This document shows positions 10,791 to 23,467 of a stretch of 64,000 nucleotides of DNA, in pieces. Within the stretch, counting starts at the first letter, position 1, and each line of letters starts with the position of its first letter. Where the stretch lies: contig OY856410.1 of the NCBI GenBank assembly GCA_963693085.1, forward strand, positions 1,330,968,804 through 1,331,032,803, in the 5' to 3' direction. The position numbers and the translations under genes were made by a program. Source of the DNA: Alisma plantago-aquatica. Its lineage: Eukaryota > Streptophyta > Magnoliopsida > Alismatales > Alismataceae. The notes beneath the pieces are model-generated. The model was not told where the DNA came from. It was given only the letters and a program-made list of their open reading frames with translations, and searched no databases.

Positions 10791-13664
10791 AATGTTTCGT
10801 CCTCGAAACATAAACCTACAAGAAAGATACATTCAAGGTTATTCTAAGCTTCTAAAACCTTCCATGTCATTATATTCTTGTATTTCATACCTGAATGTAG
10901 TTTTCAACATTAGATCTTTTAATTCTTTACTAAATCACAACATATTTCAAATAGTTCTCAATGATATCAATCAAATTCTTTATGCCACAGTCAAACATAG
11001 AATGCAAAGATAAACCACCACGCTTTTGCTGCGCAACTCTGATACTCTGATACAACTATCTCAACTTATGCGGCTCAGAAAGTTCTATTGTTCTGTATCA
11101 CCTTTAAGTGACAAAAGCGAGTTCACCATGTTGTTTTAAACTTTAATAAAGTGCTATTCAAATAGCAAAACAGTCTTGAATTAAAAGACTAGATTCAACA
11201 ATCAATTGCACAATACTACTCTTGGCATCCCCATTGGGTCATGGATGCATGAGGTGAAGCATTACCACCTCATTCCATACTATCCTGTTTCGATCCTGGG
11301 ACATGTGGATTATGGGCCCACATACAATTCAAAGTGTAACCATCGTATTATATCATTTTAGGGTTTCAACCACAGTAATAAAGTAATCCACAATTGTATC
11401 AGTCATTCAAGCATTAATCATACTCAATTACCATCACTCAGTTATATTAGAGCTAGGTATAACAAGCTACACCTCATTAGGGTTATTTGTCCAGACAATC
11501 TGATTATCATCCCTTTCTATTAATATGAGTGGATAAGTATGACTACCTTGTTCAGGGTATCTCTCCATGTGTTCTGACATCATCCAAACCGTATCACCAT
11601 ATCACAAATACACAATAGTAAGATGCATATCAGGTATGAATTACTACAACTATCATACGCCTTTAATTTAACATATAGCTTACACAAATACCCTGAAATC
11701 ATATGTAGAACCAACTTTCATACCTTAATATGCCTTCAACAAATCATACATGTAAAAAAAAAATTCACATATTACACAAAGCTAGTGTTTTCCCATATCT
11801 CTCTGCTCATTCATTAGTTCTTTACTTTTTGCTACCTATCCTTTTCATATGATTATATACAATAAACATCATTAACATTAAAACATTCAAGGTAAGAATA
11901 GATTATTCATCATTCTTGCTATCACACAAGAATTTATTTCTTATCGCACTTCATCATATTGTATGTCACTATTACATTCACTAGATGACCCTACCAAGGT
12001 AGTTATGCATCATATATGATTCATTTTCTTATCATTTCATTCCCACCTTGCTATTGCTAAGGAAAATATGAAAGAGAAGATGATTTTAAGACTTGGAATA
12101 CTTGTATTCAAACATTCCCTTAATACATTCTTGTATGTAGATTTACTTAGTTATCAACAGAGATATTTGATTAATTAGCACTTGCTTGAATCTCACAACC
12201 TCTTTATTTTCTAACTTCTCCTCATATTTCAAACCCTATCTTACGTTTCATAGTCCTCTTACCATATACTACTCTTTAACCCGTCATCTTTAATTCTAAA
12301 TTTTTCTCTTATGACCATGTTGCTTATTCATATGTATGGTCATGTATACCATGTTGCACATATTTCCTCCTTTATCTTTACACAATTGCGAAGTTAACGT
12401 TCTAAATTAATAGTCCTTCTATTAGTTTTTCCTCATGTTGAATACATTACATATTCTTCATTTTTAAATCAAGTGGATCATGCATGGGTCAAACATAGTT
12501 TCTCTTTCAATCAAGTTTTTCTCTCCTGAATACAGTCTACCTTTGTATGACTTATTCATTCGTTAAACTGCACCTATGTTCTTTACTTAGAAACTAGTTT
12601 GTTGTTCTAGTCTTATGAATTACACGTTCATACATTTCTCTTTACTTTTACTCTTTTGAAGACTCTTTACTTCTATGGACCTATTGAATGCTCAACCCTA
12701 TTCTCTACTTAGGCTTTGCTTTAGAGTTCATAAAAGCATTATACTCTATTATATGATCCATTCTTCATGATCGATTCTTGCTATCTAGAACCATACATAT
12801 ATTTCACATATCTTTTCTATATTTCATATGTATAGTTCATATAATATTAATCAATAAACTGATTATGAACCTTATATCATGTTCCTTTTATTCCCAATTA
12901 AGGGTTTCTCATATGAGGCCCCAAAATTGAACCTCAGATACCAGTTTCAACTGATTCTTAGTTGTTCTGATCTTGCCCATCTGTTTCAACATCTTACTGT
13001 ATGTACATTCTCACTCTAATGTGGGTCTAATTATTCAAATTCTATTCTTATTATATTATTGATAGGATTCATTAGATCCTAGTAATACATCATGCCAGCC
13101 GGACCAGGCCAAACCTGAAGTCCTGAAGCCAAGAACTATAAAGGATTACTCAACTCCTATTCATCTCAGAAGTGTGGAAGAAAACTTATCCACTAAGGAA
13201 AGATCATTCAAAGATGATTTCTAATCTACATGTTAAAAAGAATGAAATCAATAAATGCTACAACTACATAGTGTACAACAGATATTAAAGACCCATATTT
13301 CAAAGTATTGAATATTTCAATTCAAACATATAAGAGCATTTCTATACATTTCCAACAAAAACAACATTATGAAATGTAAGTTCTATCTCCTTTTACATTT
13401 ATGCTCTTAATTTTTGTTTCTTTTCTCGTTTTCTAACCCTAACATTTCTAGGGTTCCTCTCTAGCCCATTCTTCCACTATATACCTGGCCAGGGTATACG
13501 TGAAAGAATAGACAGAATAGCTTGTACTGGTTGATCCAAGTACTCAGATATCGGGCCAGGATATCCAAATACTCAAATCCCCAAAGCTAACATCAAACAT
13601 CTCCTATCTACCACACATAGGACTCTAACTTACTAACTTAATGGTCCTTGACAACTCACCCTAA

Positions 13665-13676
13665 GCTCTGATACCA
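13665..13676 (-). other. Primer-binding site, tRNA-iMet type (E1)
   Basis: Minus strand TGGTATCAGAGC, three bases inside the right LTR (13680). Chromoviruses of the Tekay type use the same primer, which fits mobilisation of E1 by such an element. Confidence 0.87.
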
Positions 13677-13679
13677 AGT

Positions 13680-16600
13680 TGTCACACCCCGATCTCACAA
13701 TTTCCTCAAATCATGAGATTAGGGCATAAGATAGGACTTATATGTAACACAAAGAACACCCTTAACTTTTTTTCTTTTCTTTAAAACTCTTGTTTCCCCG
13801 CATTGAACCACATAACATCTTAACAAAGGAATCTGAACATTTCTTTTACTAATCATACTTTAATAGTAAAGATACATGTATAAACATTCATGATGTCTCT
13901 CACACCTTATGCACATAAGACCTACTAATAGCATACAATTTCAAAAGAGGAATAATATTACACATCATAATTACAACTCTCTCTCTTATCTCTTACTAAG
14001 GACCTAGAGTGACAAGGACCGACTGACTCAACTAATCTTGTACTTAACTCTTGTGGAAGATCTACGCTGATGCTCTGACCATCTTCAAGTCCACGCGGTT
14101 AACCCTAAAATGTTTGAGTAGAGGGGTGAGTCTACTCGCTCAGTGAATGAGTACTTCAAAGAAACAGTCTAAGGCACTAATGTGATTACAGATATAACTA
14201 TGAGTAAACGATATGAAATTTAACAACAATAAATACTACACTGAGCAGTTCTAAAACAATATAATTGAAATAACAAAGAATGTAAATATTGCATCCAAAG
14301 AATAACTACTAGAAGACTATGCTCTAGTCTTCCTTAACTCTTTCATTTATAAGGAACTTTGTGAACCTATATGATCATATTTTAGCTTATGCCCTGATCT
14401 ATGCAGTGTACTCTGCATAGAGACTCGTAGTGCACTACGGCCACACCGTACAAGACTTAGCGACACACCCGGGAAATGCTAAGTCTGACTGCCAGCCATG
14501 TTCTGCTACAGGACCACAGGCTCTCCGGCCTCAATGCACTAACTCTGAGTGCTCTAGACTCCTCCTCTAACCTGAATACACAGGCGGAGAGTCTCACTGG
14601 GTTACCACCGTGACTCCGCACGGATTAATGTTGAATAACCCCTATTTTCTCCAGTGCCACCGTGACTCCGCACGGATTATTGTTGGACACTGCCTCTCTG
14701 TCCTCATGCCACCGTGACTCCGCACGATTATTGTTGCAACACGAGTTTCACCCCTAAGAAGCAGACCTCTCAAAGGGGTTCTACGGTGTTCAGGGCACCT
14801 AAGTCTAACATTAATATTATAGATACATGTAAAACAGAAATCATAACTCATTTTACATTTCTCACAAGGCTCACACGGCCTGCCATATCATATCATATAA
14901 AACATCATAGCTCATGTATTCAAACATATATCATGTCTGCCCAACCAGTATTCTCATTCTAACATTTCATACATATCTACATGATCTCAGTAACATCCCT
15001 TTCTAGGGCATATCATATCTCATCACCTGCAATTCACGAGATATGTATTGTGAAAATAAGAAACCCTTTAGTATATATATACCAACTCAAAGAGAACAAG
15101 CATGTAAAGTTAAATGCACAAACAACATACAATTCAACAGTTAAGCATCACCACATCTCATATGGAAACCTTTCATATCACCATAACTTAATTCATAGAA
15201 CACCATGTCCTTAGGGTTTCCTTTCCTTATTCTCTTATCACATAGCAACACCCTGCTCTTAGGGTTTCATTTGCCTCATTCACTTATCACATGGCTCTCA
15301 TAAGGATTTCACACGATATAAACATTCACAAATTAAAGACTGCTTTCAACAATTATATACAGTCAATATATGTATGAACCCATGGAAATTGAACTAAATT
15401 TAGGTTTCCATGTTATTCACTGAGATATCATGCACCAAGAATAAAATTCAAATAAGGTAACCCATGAGGTACATCCTAACCACTTATAAGATTACTAGTC
15501 TTCTTCAATAAGGTTGAAACTCTAGTGATATCTCAATTAGGTTAAACCCTAATTACATCATATGGTATAAATCTGAAAAGCATTCTTACTAGGATGTGTT
15601 GTATACGTTTCTGATGTGAATCTACCATCAAAGAGTCATTCAAACAGAGAAGGAATCCATATCATATCAATTTGCAACAACTTAAATTGAACGGACATTT
15701 CAGGGTTTAGAATCACATACCAAGCAATTAGGGATTTGGATGCTATAATCAAATTTCGTGCATTATACTGTTTAAAGGAAGAACCCACTCACCCTAAGGT
15801 GTGAAAACACCTCAAAACTGCAGCTCAAGCCAGGGGATCTCGAACTCATATCAATTCCCTAGCAAATCTCCCAATTCTTCTTCCATTCAACTCGGAAACC
15901 TTGAAAATCAGGGATTATGAAGAAAGGGTGAGAAAAGAGGGAATTTCGACATCATCTTGGATCAAATCAGAGCATGGATGGAATCTTGACATGAGAGAGA
16001 AGATTCACCATAAAAGACTATGCAAAGGATCCAAACTTACTTGATTTCACCATTCCTCGGACCGCAAAACCCTAGGTCAGCAATTCCTCCTCTTTCTCCA
16101 CTCAAGCCCTAACTCTCCCTCTCTCTCTAGATTTTCGTTTCTCTGGGGTGGATGACGAAGCATGAGAGATTTGTGTGTGTGTGGTCGATCATATAAGTCA
16201 ATTTGAGCTGCTTGGGTCAATTGCATATTGACCCAACACTCAACTTTTATTATATTGGCTGAATATTCAGTTACACAAAGTTACTTTAATTCGCCTAGTG
16301 AATAGCTAACAGAAGCTCCAAAAATTCTGGAAATTTTATATGTTATACCTAATGAAGTTTAAGACCTCCAGTAACAATTTGAGATCATTTCTAGTTACCA
16401 ATAAATAATTAAAAATCAAACAGTGCACTGCTATATTGCAGTCTGCAGAAGATTCGGTCGAGTTTGTCCTGCACAGAACTCGACCGACACCCTCACTGTA
16501 GAGATCAAAAGTCATCCAAAAATTATGACAATTTAACAGAGTGTCTAAAACTGTGTTTTTCAATCACATTTAAAATTTGAGATCAATTGGATATACCAAT

Positions 16601-17049
16601 AAAAAGATAAAATTCAATTACCACACTGCTATATAAATCTGGAAATATGATCGGCCGAGTTTGAAACTCGACCGATAAACAGGTCAGAACATTCTTCAAA
16701 AATTCTGATATTTTCCAATGTTGTTCACATTTTATATATCCAAATCATATACAAATTTTAAGTAAATCATAGTTACACATAAAATACTAAAAATTATTTA
16801 GTGAGACATTCTACTTATCAAATTCTGTATTCATGTATCATCAAAACCCTATTTTGGGCCGATTAGGGTTTATGCTTCTCAAACCCTAATTCTCAAGACA
16901 AAAGAACATTTAGACTTCTTATCATAGTTAAAACATCCTAATTGTGTTATCTTCATTAATTATATTTCAAGAATGATTATTCTAATTAATCTTTGCAATT
17001 GTCTAGGTAAACCCTAGTTTACCAATTAAGCTCAGATGGGGTCGTAACA
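13680..17049 (-). repeat. 5' LTR of E1 (3370 bp)
   Basis: Direct copy of 7404-10774 with scattered substitutions and one-base indels (for example in the T-run near 13766). It is followed at once by the second AAGAC copy (17050-17054). Confidence 0.92.
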
Positions 17050-17379
17050 AAGACGAAGAGAGCAGAGAGGAGCGAAAGTTGAGGAAGATGAGCGGTTAAT
17101 TTGAGCATAGGGAATTCAATTATGTTCTCCTCTCTTTTCATTCTTCAGATAGAGTCCCCTTTTAATACATGACTTGGGTCCACATATTGTGGCCCAGCTA
17201 GCTACCAATGTAACAACAGCCACATGGCTCTTACAATTAGTTACAGATCTTGTTTAAATAAAGCTGAAATAAACACAACTCTAGCTAACGCTTATTTAAC
17301 CATGGTCAGAATGAGCTTGATCTTTGTTGTATGCATCTTAGGCTTGATCCTTGTGATGCGGACATTGAGATAGGCTAAT

Positions 17380-18054
17380 AACTCAAACCTTTCTATATTC
17401 ATATGTTTTGCATATGACTATTTAATAATAGAAACCGTGATCCTAGAGCAAGAAATTGCATTTTTGGGGATATGTTGATGGTGTAAATGGATTTAGATTC
17501 TAGTTTACTAAGACAAACTCATTGAAATTCATAACTAAAAGAAACATCACATTTGATGAATCAAATATGTTTTTGGAAACATAGGTTGGTGTTGTTTCTT
17601 TTGGTATAGGTCCTTCCCAAAATTCCACCAAGAAGGTAGAGGTTCAAGTTAGTGCACACAACATGACACTTCATGTTTCTATAATAGAAAATAAAGATGA
17701 TGATGAAGATGTCACTCCTTAAGAACACCCATATATCATTGTTATTGAAAGAGAAAGAAGAGAGACCAAAACATCTAAAAGGTATTCACATTATGTTTTT
17801 GTATATACCTTGGCTACTTCAGAATAAAAAATTTATTTTTGGTGAATCAACTAGTTACGCTCAAGATGTGCCTACTGCAAATACAACTATATGGGCTGCA
17901 AATATAAAGGAAGAGATGGAGTCTCTTAAAAAAGAATGGTTTCCTGTTAAAATTGTTCTTGAAAAAAAAATTGGCGGCAAATAGGCATTTAAATGGAAGA
18001 AAGCTAGTCCTAAAAATACTGCAACAAGGTTCAAAGCACGATTAGTAGCAAAAG
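17380..18054 (+). pseudogene. Copia pol fragment 1: integrase C-terminus to RT start
   Basis: Decayed plus-strand Copia pol. At 17435-17580 several frames together show the end of integrase (a DPRARNCIF piece, GFRF, and FITKRNITFDESNMF). At 17790-18054 they show the start of reverse transcriptase (EEMESLKK, then KWKKASP and TRFKARLVAK). Stops and frameshifts are frequent. The reading is cut at RLVAK by E2 and resumes at 45992 with the next residues of the same domain (DYSQMNGIDYNAIF). One copy of the duplicated AAAAG makes the join exact, so this is the insertion target of E2. Confidence 0.82.
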
Positions 18055-19309
18055 TGTGATACCCTGTTTGGACAAAGTGTTATTAACGATGTGGAAGCGA
18101 TTAATTAGCAATGGAATTACTGAAATCATTAAAAATTAAAAATTTTGTAAAAAAGATCCAGAAACTTTAAACTCTTTCATAAAGAAACAAGGTAAGTTAT
18201 TTACAAGCTGATTCATCAGTACATCTATGTATTATCTCATCTTTGAGAGTCACAAGCATCAACTACCATGTTAAACTATACATAAGCAGTATACAAAAAT
18301 CTCGAGGCATTAAGACAAAATATCAGATCTATATCAAACCATCTACTGGCTCCTAGGACCTGAGAGTACAGAGATGACACATAGGACTCTCTATATACAA
18401 GACTTGACAGTCAGTGTCTCCACCTGAGGATCATTGTTGTCCTTGTTGTTGCTGTTGTTGTTGTTGTTATTCACTCACTAAAGGGTTCCTTCTAACTCGG
18501 CGTCTACCTAAAAAGTTGAATCCCATACGGATGAGACAATTGAAAATTGTCCCAGCGAGAGTTATAACTCTTCGCCAGAAGCATTGTTATTGCAATTAAT
18601 GGAATAACACTGAGAAGTAATATTATGATTATTCAATAGCAGGCAATTCATTAAATAAGCTAAGTAGAGAAGTATTCTTTATGCAATCATTTCAATTATA
18701 ACTTGATTGAGTAACAAGTCATTTAATCAATTAGGAATATGAAGAACATGTATACTAATTATCCAACTAGGACATTATAAACAATGTATCATCAATCATT
18801 GTTTCTCATAGCTCAACCTAAGAAAATATGCTACACGGCTGATTACACTTTACAAACATACTTATGCCCTGAGGAGATGAGGTATACCGCTCATACTCCA
18901 ACCGACCATTACAAAATCGCAATCGGTACCATACATAGGTCATCAGAAGAGACAGATTCCTATGACCTCATCCTCCTCAGTCAATGTGAGGAACAACATG
19001 TAGGACATCTCGTGTCTCTGCCATAATAGTTGTCCAGGGATCTCATCCTCTATAGGATGATGTTTACTTCAGCCTTGATTAGGTTAAGTAACTTAATCAA
19101 GAAAGAGAATTGACTTCATGGTTTATATCATTACCATTGTAGTCATTAGAGCTTAATTACTCCATGGGTTTCAATCACACTATCCCATTAAGGTACAAGC
19201 ACCTTGATCACCTTTGATTACATCATATATTAATTAACTAATCACTTTGTCCTTTAACCACTTTAAGTACCCATGGGGTTTAGGTTAAACATCCACCAAA
19301 CGATCTTGG

Positions 19310-20105
19310 CCCTTAAGGAACCAAACGATCTTGGCTAACTTAGACCTCAAACGGGCTCGCATACTTAACCTCCAAACGGTCTAAGACCGTTTGGACCTTC
19401 ATGCGGTCTTTTTCTACCCTTGATACCATTTGGTATAGTGGACCTCCAAGACCGTTTGCTAAAGTTGGGGGTGAAGACCGTTTGCCAAGTTTGACTTTTG
19501 AAACCGCATGACTTCAACCGGTTTTGAAACTGCATGCACTCAACCGATTTGGAAACTGCATGAACCTAAACGGTTTGGGATCGTTTGGTCCCAAACGGTC
19601 TTGAGACCGTTTGGTCCAAACCACCTCAAAACTGCATGGACCAAGTATGGTCCCAACACCTAAAATTGAATTAGGGTTTCCAATGTTGATCTCCTCAACG
19701 ATTCAATACATGTAATCAATCATCAATTGGACCTATCACCATCATTCAATTGAGTTAATTAGGTCAACCTTCAACTGATTTGACCCTCAATTGATCATCA
19801 ATTAGGCCTTGAATCAATTAGATTAGGGTTTGGAATCGATGACCCTTCAACATAATTCAATGTGAGTCTAATTGATTTGAACTCATTGAACCATCCTCCA
19901 CTTTGGTCATGACCTGACCCCAAACAGTCTTGGGATCGTTTGGATGACCTCCAAATGGTCAACTCTTGGTCAACACCACCAAACGGTCTTGGTCCATTTG
20001 CTCCTATGCGTTTTGGATAAAACTGTTTGCAATCAAACGATTTGAAACCGTTTGCACCCAAACGATTTAGGAAACCATTTGAGCAACAAACCAAACCGTT
20101 TGCTA
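19310..20105. repeat. Cluster of AAACGGTCT/AGACCGTTT palindromic motifs (E2 left LTR)
   Basis: Many copies and degenerate copies of AAACGGTCT and its complement at irregular spacing. Two are clean palindromes: 19372-19394 (arms CCAAACGGTCT and AGACCGTTTGG, one base between) and 19591-19614 (same arms, two bases between). The matching cluster in the other LTR is at 43670-44520. The core AACGG resembles plant MYB-type sites; binding is an inference. Confidence 0.8.
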
Positions 20106-20599
20106 AGGTTCTTTTTAGATATTTGTCTAGGATGTTGTCACCTTCATCTACCTCTGTTCAACCAAGAACAGGAGTTGTTCTTCAAAGAAATTATAGCAAG
20201 TACTCACAAAAGTATCAAAGGAAGAAAAGAAACTAAGGATTCTTATAGATAAGAGTGCAATACTAATGCTTAAGGGTTAGAGTTATAAAACCCACCTCTA
20301 GAACTAATCTAGAGCTCCAAGCTCCACAACTTTAATGGTGGATTGGGCTCCAGTAGTTGTCCAAGGTTCGTTCTTCAATCTTTGGATGGACAAGGTGGCT
20401 AGAAAAGGAAATCGTGTGAAGAAAACCATGAATCTAACCTTGTTTTATGGTTTCCACCATGAATTCAAGGTAGGAGATGATCAAGACTTACCAAGATGGT
20501 TTAGTCATCCTTCCTCTGGTCCAGATCTCTTCCTTGGTCGGCCAAAGCAAGGTGATAAGGAAAGAAACTAAGGGAAACGATCCTTTGTGCTGTTGGAAA

Positions 20600-20601
<2 letters not shown>

Positions 20602-20667
<66 letters not shown>
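20602..20667. repeat. (TA)n microsatellite, left LTR of E2
   Basis: An uninterrupted TA run of about 66 bp. The same place in the right LTR (about 45025-45087) also holds a TA run, so it predates integration. The open frame running through it is not a gene. Confidence 0.95.
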
Positions 20668-20669
<2 letters not shown>

Positions 20670-21555
20670 GTTTTCAAGGCAAATAGATAATAGAGAGTTA
20701 TCTTCTTTTAATTCCAACTAATTCCACCAAAGCTTCCTCCATTCCTTGGCGGTGTGGCCACTTTCTATTTTCTTGACAACCTCTCCATTATCCTAAGATT
20801 AATGGGAAAGAAACTTAAACACCTTAAAGAGATGTATATTAATATCCATCCTTTAGTTGGATAATACTCCATGTGATATTAATGTGAGTAGCTTCCATTC
20901 AAAAAAGTTATATTTTTGGTGCCCAATCATGGCACAAGATTTTCCAAACTTTTGCAAACACATCCTCCAACTTTTGGTTGAAGGGCTCCATAATTAATAT
21001 ATTTCCCTTTTGCATTAAGTTATATTAAAGAGCTGTTTGTACTTAAATCTTGATTATTTCAATGTCCAAATTCTCTCTCTTCAAAGATAATTCAAATGAG
21101 GCACCCCTCTCATTTCCTTTTCTCTACTTGATGCCAAAAAACATGAGAGACCCTCAAGAGGTGTTATTTTGCATGTAGAACCCTATGTTTTGGGTAAATT
21201 CCGCATTACACCAAAACTATGTTTTAATGCACAAGGATTACTCTACAAGCTATATCTTGGTGCTCAAGCTTGTGGAATCCATACCACTACATTATATTCA
21301 TCCTCATTATGTCTCAACATCAGAGGAACGTCTTATCATGTGTAATTTGCAAGTTAACCCCTCTACTAGGGTAATTTGCACTTTAGTCCATTATCAACAA
21401 AACAATGTTTCAACATTATTCAAAAAGGACTGAAAATGAAATATAAGTTCCTTAAAAGTCTTAATTACTTTTCAAGAAATACAAGCAAGCATCTAATCAT
21501 CTTTATTAGGCAAAACACCTAGGGTTAGTTTATAACCCAGGTCAGGGATGTTACA

Positions 21556-21576
21556 AATTATCCACCCCTTACAAGG
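21556..21576 (-). other. Polypurine tract (E2)
   Basis: On the minus strand AAGGGGTGGATAATT directly precedes the LTR start TGTAACATCCC. It confirms minus orientation. Confidence 0.75.
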
Positions 21577-21607
21577 ATTTCATCCCCGAAATCATCTACA
21601 AAACATA

Positions 21608-22634
21608 TTAAGAGAAAAGAGCAGGGTATTTCCTCCTCATCTCTTCCTCTAGTTCCCACGTAGCTTCTTCAATGCCACAGTGATTCCAGAGGACTTTTAC
21701 AAGACTTATGTCTTTCTTTTTCAACTTTTTAATTCTTTTGTCAAGGATTGACACAGGTCCTTCTACATAAGATATATCCTCGTTCAATTCTACTTCCATA
21801 GGTTGCAGAATTGATTATGTATCAGGATGACATTTCCTTAGCATGGAAATGTGGAGCACTGGGTGTAACTTTTGTAACTCTGGTGGTAACTCTACCTTAT
21901 AAGCTACCTTTCCAACCCGTTCAATGATTGGATAAGGCCCCAAAAACCTAGGAGCTAACTTTCCTTTCCTTCCAAATCTAAGAACTCCTTTCCAGGGTGA
22001 AACCTTGAGGTACACTCTATCTCCAACCTGGAATTCTAAAGGTCTACAACGCTTATCAGCGTAAGATTTCTACCTATCCTGTGCAGTCTTTAATTGTTGT
22101 TGTATTATTTTAATCTTTTTGGTGGTTTGCTGCACAAGATCAGGACCTCAAAGTTGATATTCACCAGTTTCATACCAACATAGGGGGGATCTACAACGAC
22201 CACCATATAAAGCTTCATAAGATGTCATGTCAATGCTATGCTGATAGCTATTGTTGTAGACAAACTCTATCAAACTTAGGTGCAGATCCCAACTTCCTGT
22301 AAACTTAAGGACACATGCTCTAAGCAAGTCCTCCAAAGTCTGTATAGTCCTTTCTAACTATCCATCAGTCTGAGGATGAAAGGTTATACTAAACCTTAAC
22401 TGTGTGCCTAAGGCTTTATGAAGTCGCTCCCAAAAACGACTCGTAAACTGGGGACCTCTATCAGAAACAATGGTAACTGGGACCCCATGCAGTCGTACTA
22501 TCTCAACTACATATAACTATGCCAGCCTCTCTGCAGAATAGGTTGTTTTGATAGGTAAGAAATGTGTTGTCTTTGTCAATCTATCAACTATTACCCAAAT
22601 GGAATCATGACCTTTGGCTGTTCTGGGTAAACCA
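21608..22634 (-). pseudogene. Integrase core, C-terminus and chromodomain (E2)
   Basis: Second part of the E2 integrase, reading leftwards from the E3 insertion at 22639. Pieces in order: GLPRT and DRLTK of the core, the second catalytic aspartate region [11 protein letters not shown] near 22460, then 22148-22336 ([19 protein letters not shown]), the GPY-type C-terminal module at 21815-22015 (LAPRFLGPYPIIERVG), and the chromodomain at 21608-21799 (VKVLWNHCGIEEATWELEEE). Stops at about 22337 and 22145 break it. The stop codon of the last piece lies 50 bases before the polypurine tract. Confidence 0.87.
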
Positions 22635-22639
22635 ACCAC

Positions 22640-23447
22640 TGATGAATGCATATTCATCTCTTATTTTTGCTTCATTTAGAATAATTAATTAGGACTTTTT
22701 TTGTTAATTTTAGCTAATTCAAAAATAAATAGCACTTTCATCTTCTTGATATACTTTTCCTGAATTCTTATAATATTTTTCTTAATTTTCAGGAATTATC
22801 TAAGTAATTAAATCGAGAAAATAAAAGATGAAGATATGAGGCTTTCAAATATTCCCGCAGTGCCTGAGATACTCGTCACCAAAATAGCCATATCTTTTGC
22901 GTCTAAAGGCGGAATTCCAAGATAAAGTATGGAATGAAAAGAGAATTTTATTGGCTACAAAAAAGATATATTTTGCGGCAATGTTGGTGTTTATTTGGCT
23001 GCGCAATTAACCAGTGAAAGTGGCATTACGTTTTCCCGCAGAGTCTGATTTCAGTATAAGGTGGTGAAAACCCCTACGAGCCTCGATTTCTTTCTCTTGA
23101 TTTAATCACCGCATCCTTCATTTTCTTTAATTCTTAGTCTTCCATTCATATAGTTTTTCTTGTGTTAACAATCTTTTTATTATTGTGTTGTGCATGTTTA
23201 TTCTTATTAAGTACTTTTCTTCTTGCATTAGTGTAATCACACAAAACCCCAACTGAACTTTACTTTCTGCTTCAATAAAAAGAAAAATACCAAAAAAACA
23301 AATAATAAAGTTTTTCAATCTTTGGGTTCTAAAGAACAATCTCTAATAGTTGTCCTATGGGATCGACCCTTAAAACCGGAAGTAAAAAAGGTTTAAACTC
23401 TCGGATTAACCATCTTAGTGATTGATATTGCAAAACGATGATTATCA
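22640..23447 (+). repeat. 5' LTR of E3 (808 bp, internally deleted)
   Basis: Starts TGATGAATGCATATTCATC and ends GATTATCA. Relative to the 3' LTR it lacks about 945 bp at position 23055 (right-copy 30906-31852), including the TATA box and the AATAAA signal. It also lacks 13 bp near 23371, where the right copy has ACCCTT twice and this copy once. Confidence 0.9.
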
Positions 23448-23450
23448 ATT

Positions 23451-23467
23451 TGGCGCCGTTGCCGGGG
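23451..23467 (+). other. Primer-binding site, tRNA-Asp type (E3)
   Basis: TGGCGCCGTTGCCGGGG, a 17-base complement to the 3' end of plant tRNA-Asp, three bases after the LTR. Athila elements characteristically use this tRNA. Confidence 0.88.

Larger units (their letters stand above)
10775..13679 (-). other. Non-coding internal region of E1
   Basis: Between the LTRs I find no open frame longer than about 75 codons and no gag, protease, reverse transcriptase or integrase motif on either strand. The sequence is AT-rich. The only functional signals recognised are the polypurine tract at one end and the primer-binding site at the other. Confidence 0.82.
7404..17049 (-). mobile_element. E1: LARD-like non-autonomous LTR retrotransposon
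   Basis: Two nearly identical LTRs (7404-10774 and 13680-17049) flank a 2905 bp internal region. A perfect 5 bp target duplication AAGAC lies at 7399-7403 and 17050-17054. The polypurine tract is beside the left LTR and the tRNA-iMet primer-binding site beside the right one, so the element runs on the minus strand. No gag or pol domain is present. Very large LTRs around a non-coding core are what defines LARDs, which depend on the proteins of autonomous gypsy elements. By eye the LTRs differ by only a few percent or less, so it is among the younger insertions here. Confidence 0.9.
7025..17364 (-). mobile_element. 5' end of a minus-strand Copia element, split by E1
   Basis: Reading leftwards on the minus strand: a 357 bp LTR (17364 to 7357, interrupted by E1), a tRNA-iMet primer-binding site, then the start of gag. 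Gag is cut at 7025 by the start of the inverted LTR fragment. Only the 5' end of the element is in the window. The LTR has canonical TG...CA ends (TGTCCGCATCACA at 17364, CACTATTTCTCA at 7357). Confidence 0.72.
7357..17364 (-). repeat. Copia 5' LTR, split into 7357-7403 and 17055-17364
   Basis: The two pieces join across E1 to about 357 bp when one copy of the AAGAC target duplication is removed. On the minus strand it starts TGTCCGCATC and ends TTTCTCA beside the primer-binding site. The length is normal for Copia LTRs. I did not find its partner LTR. Confidence 0.65.
18055..21555 (-). repeat. 3' LTR of E2 (3501 bp, internally deleted)
   Basis: Plus-strand ends TGTGATACCCTG and GGGATGTTACA. 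It aligns with 41112-45986 except that about 1.33 kb (right-copy positions near 42098-43428) is missing at about 19038, where GTCCAGGG runs straight into TCTCATCCTC. No target duplication surrounds the extra segment in the right LTR, so a deletion here is likelier than an insertion there. Confidence 0.88.

Noticed and set aside
19310..20105. Repeated AAACGGTCT units as a possible CRISPR-like array
   Set aside because: Spacing is irregular, units are short palindromes within an LTR, and the DNA is plant nuclear.
20477..20686. Frame encoding a long Tyr-Ile run
   Set aside because: It is the translation of the TA microsatellite.
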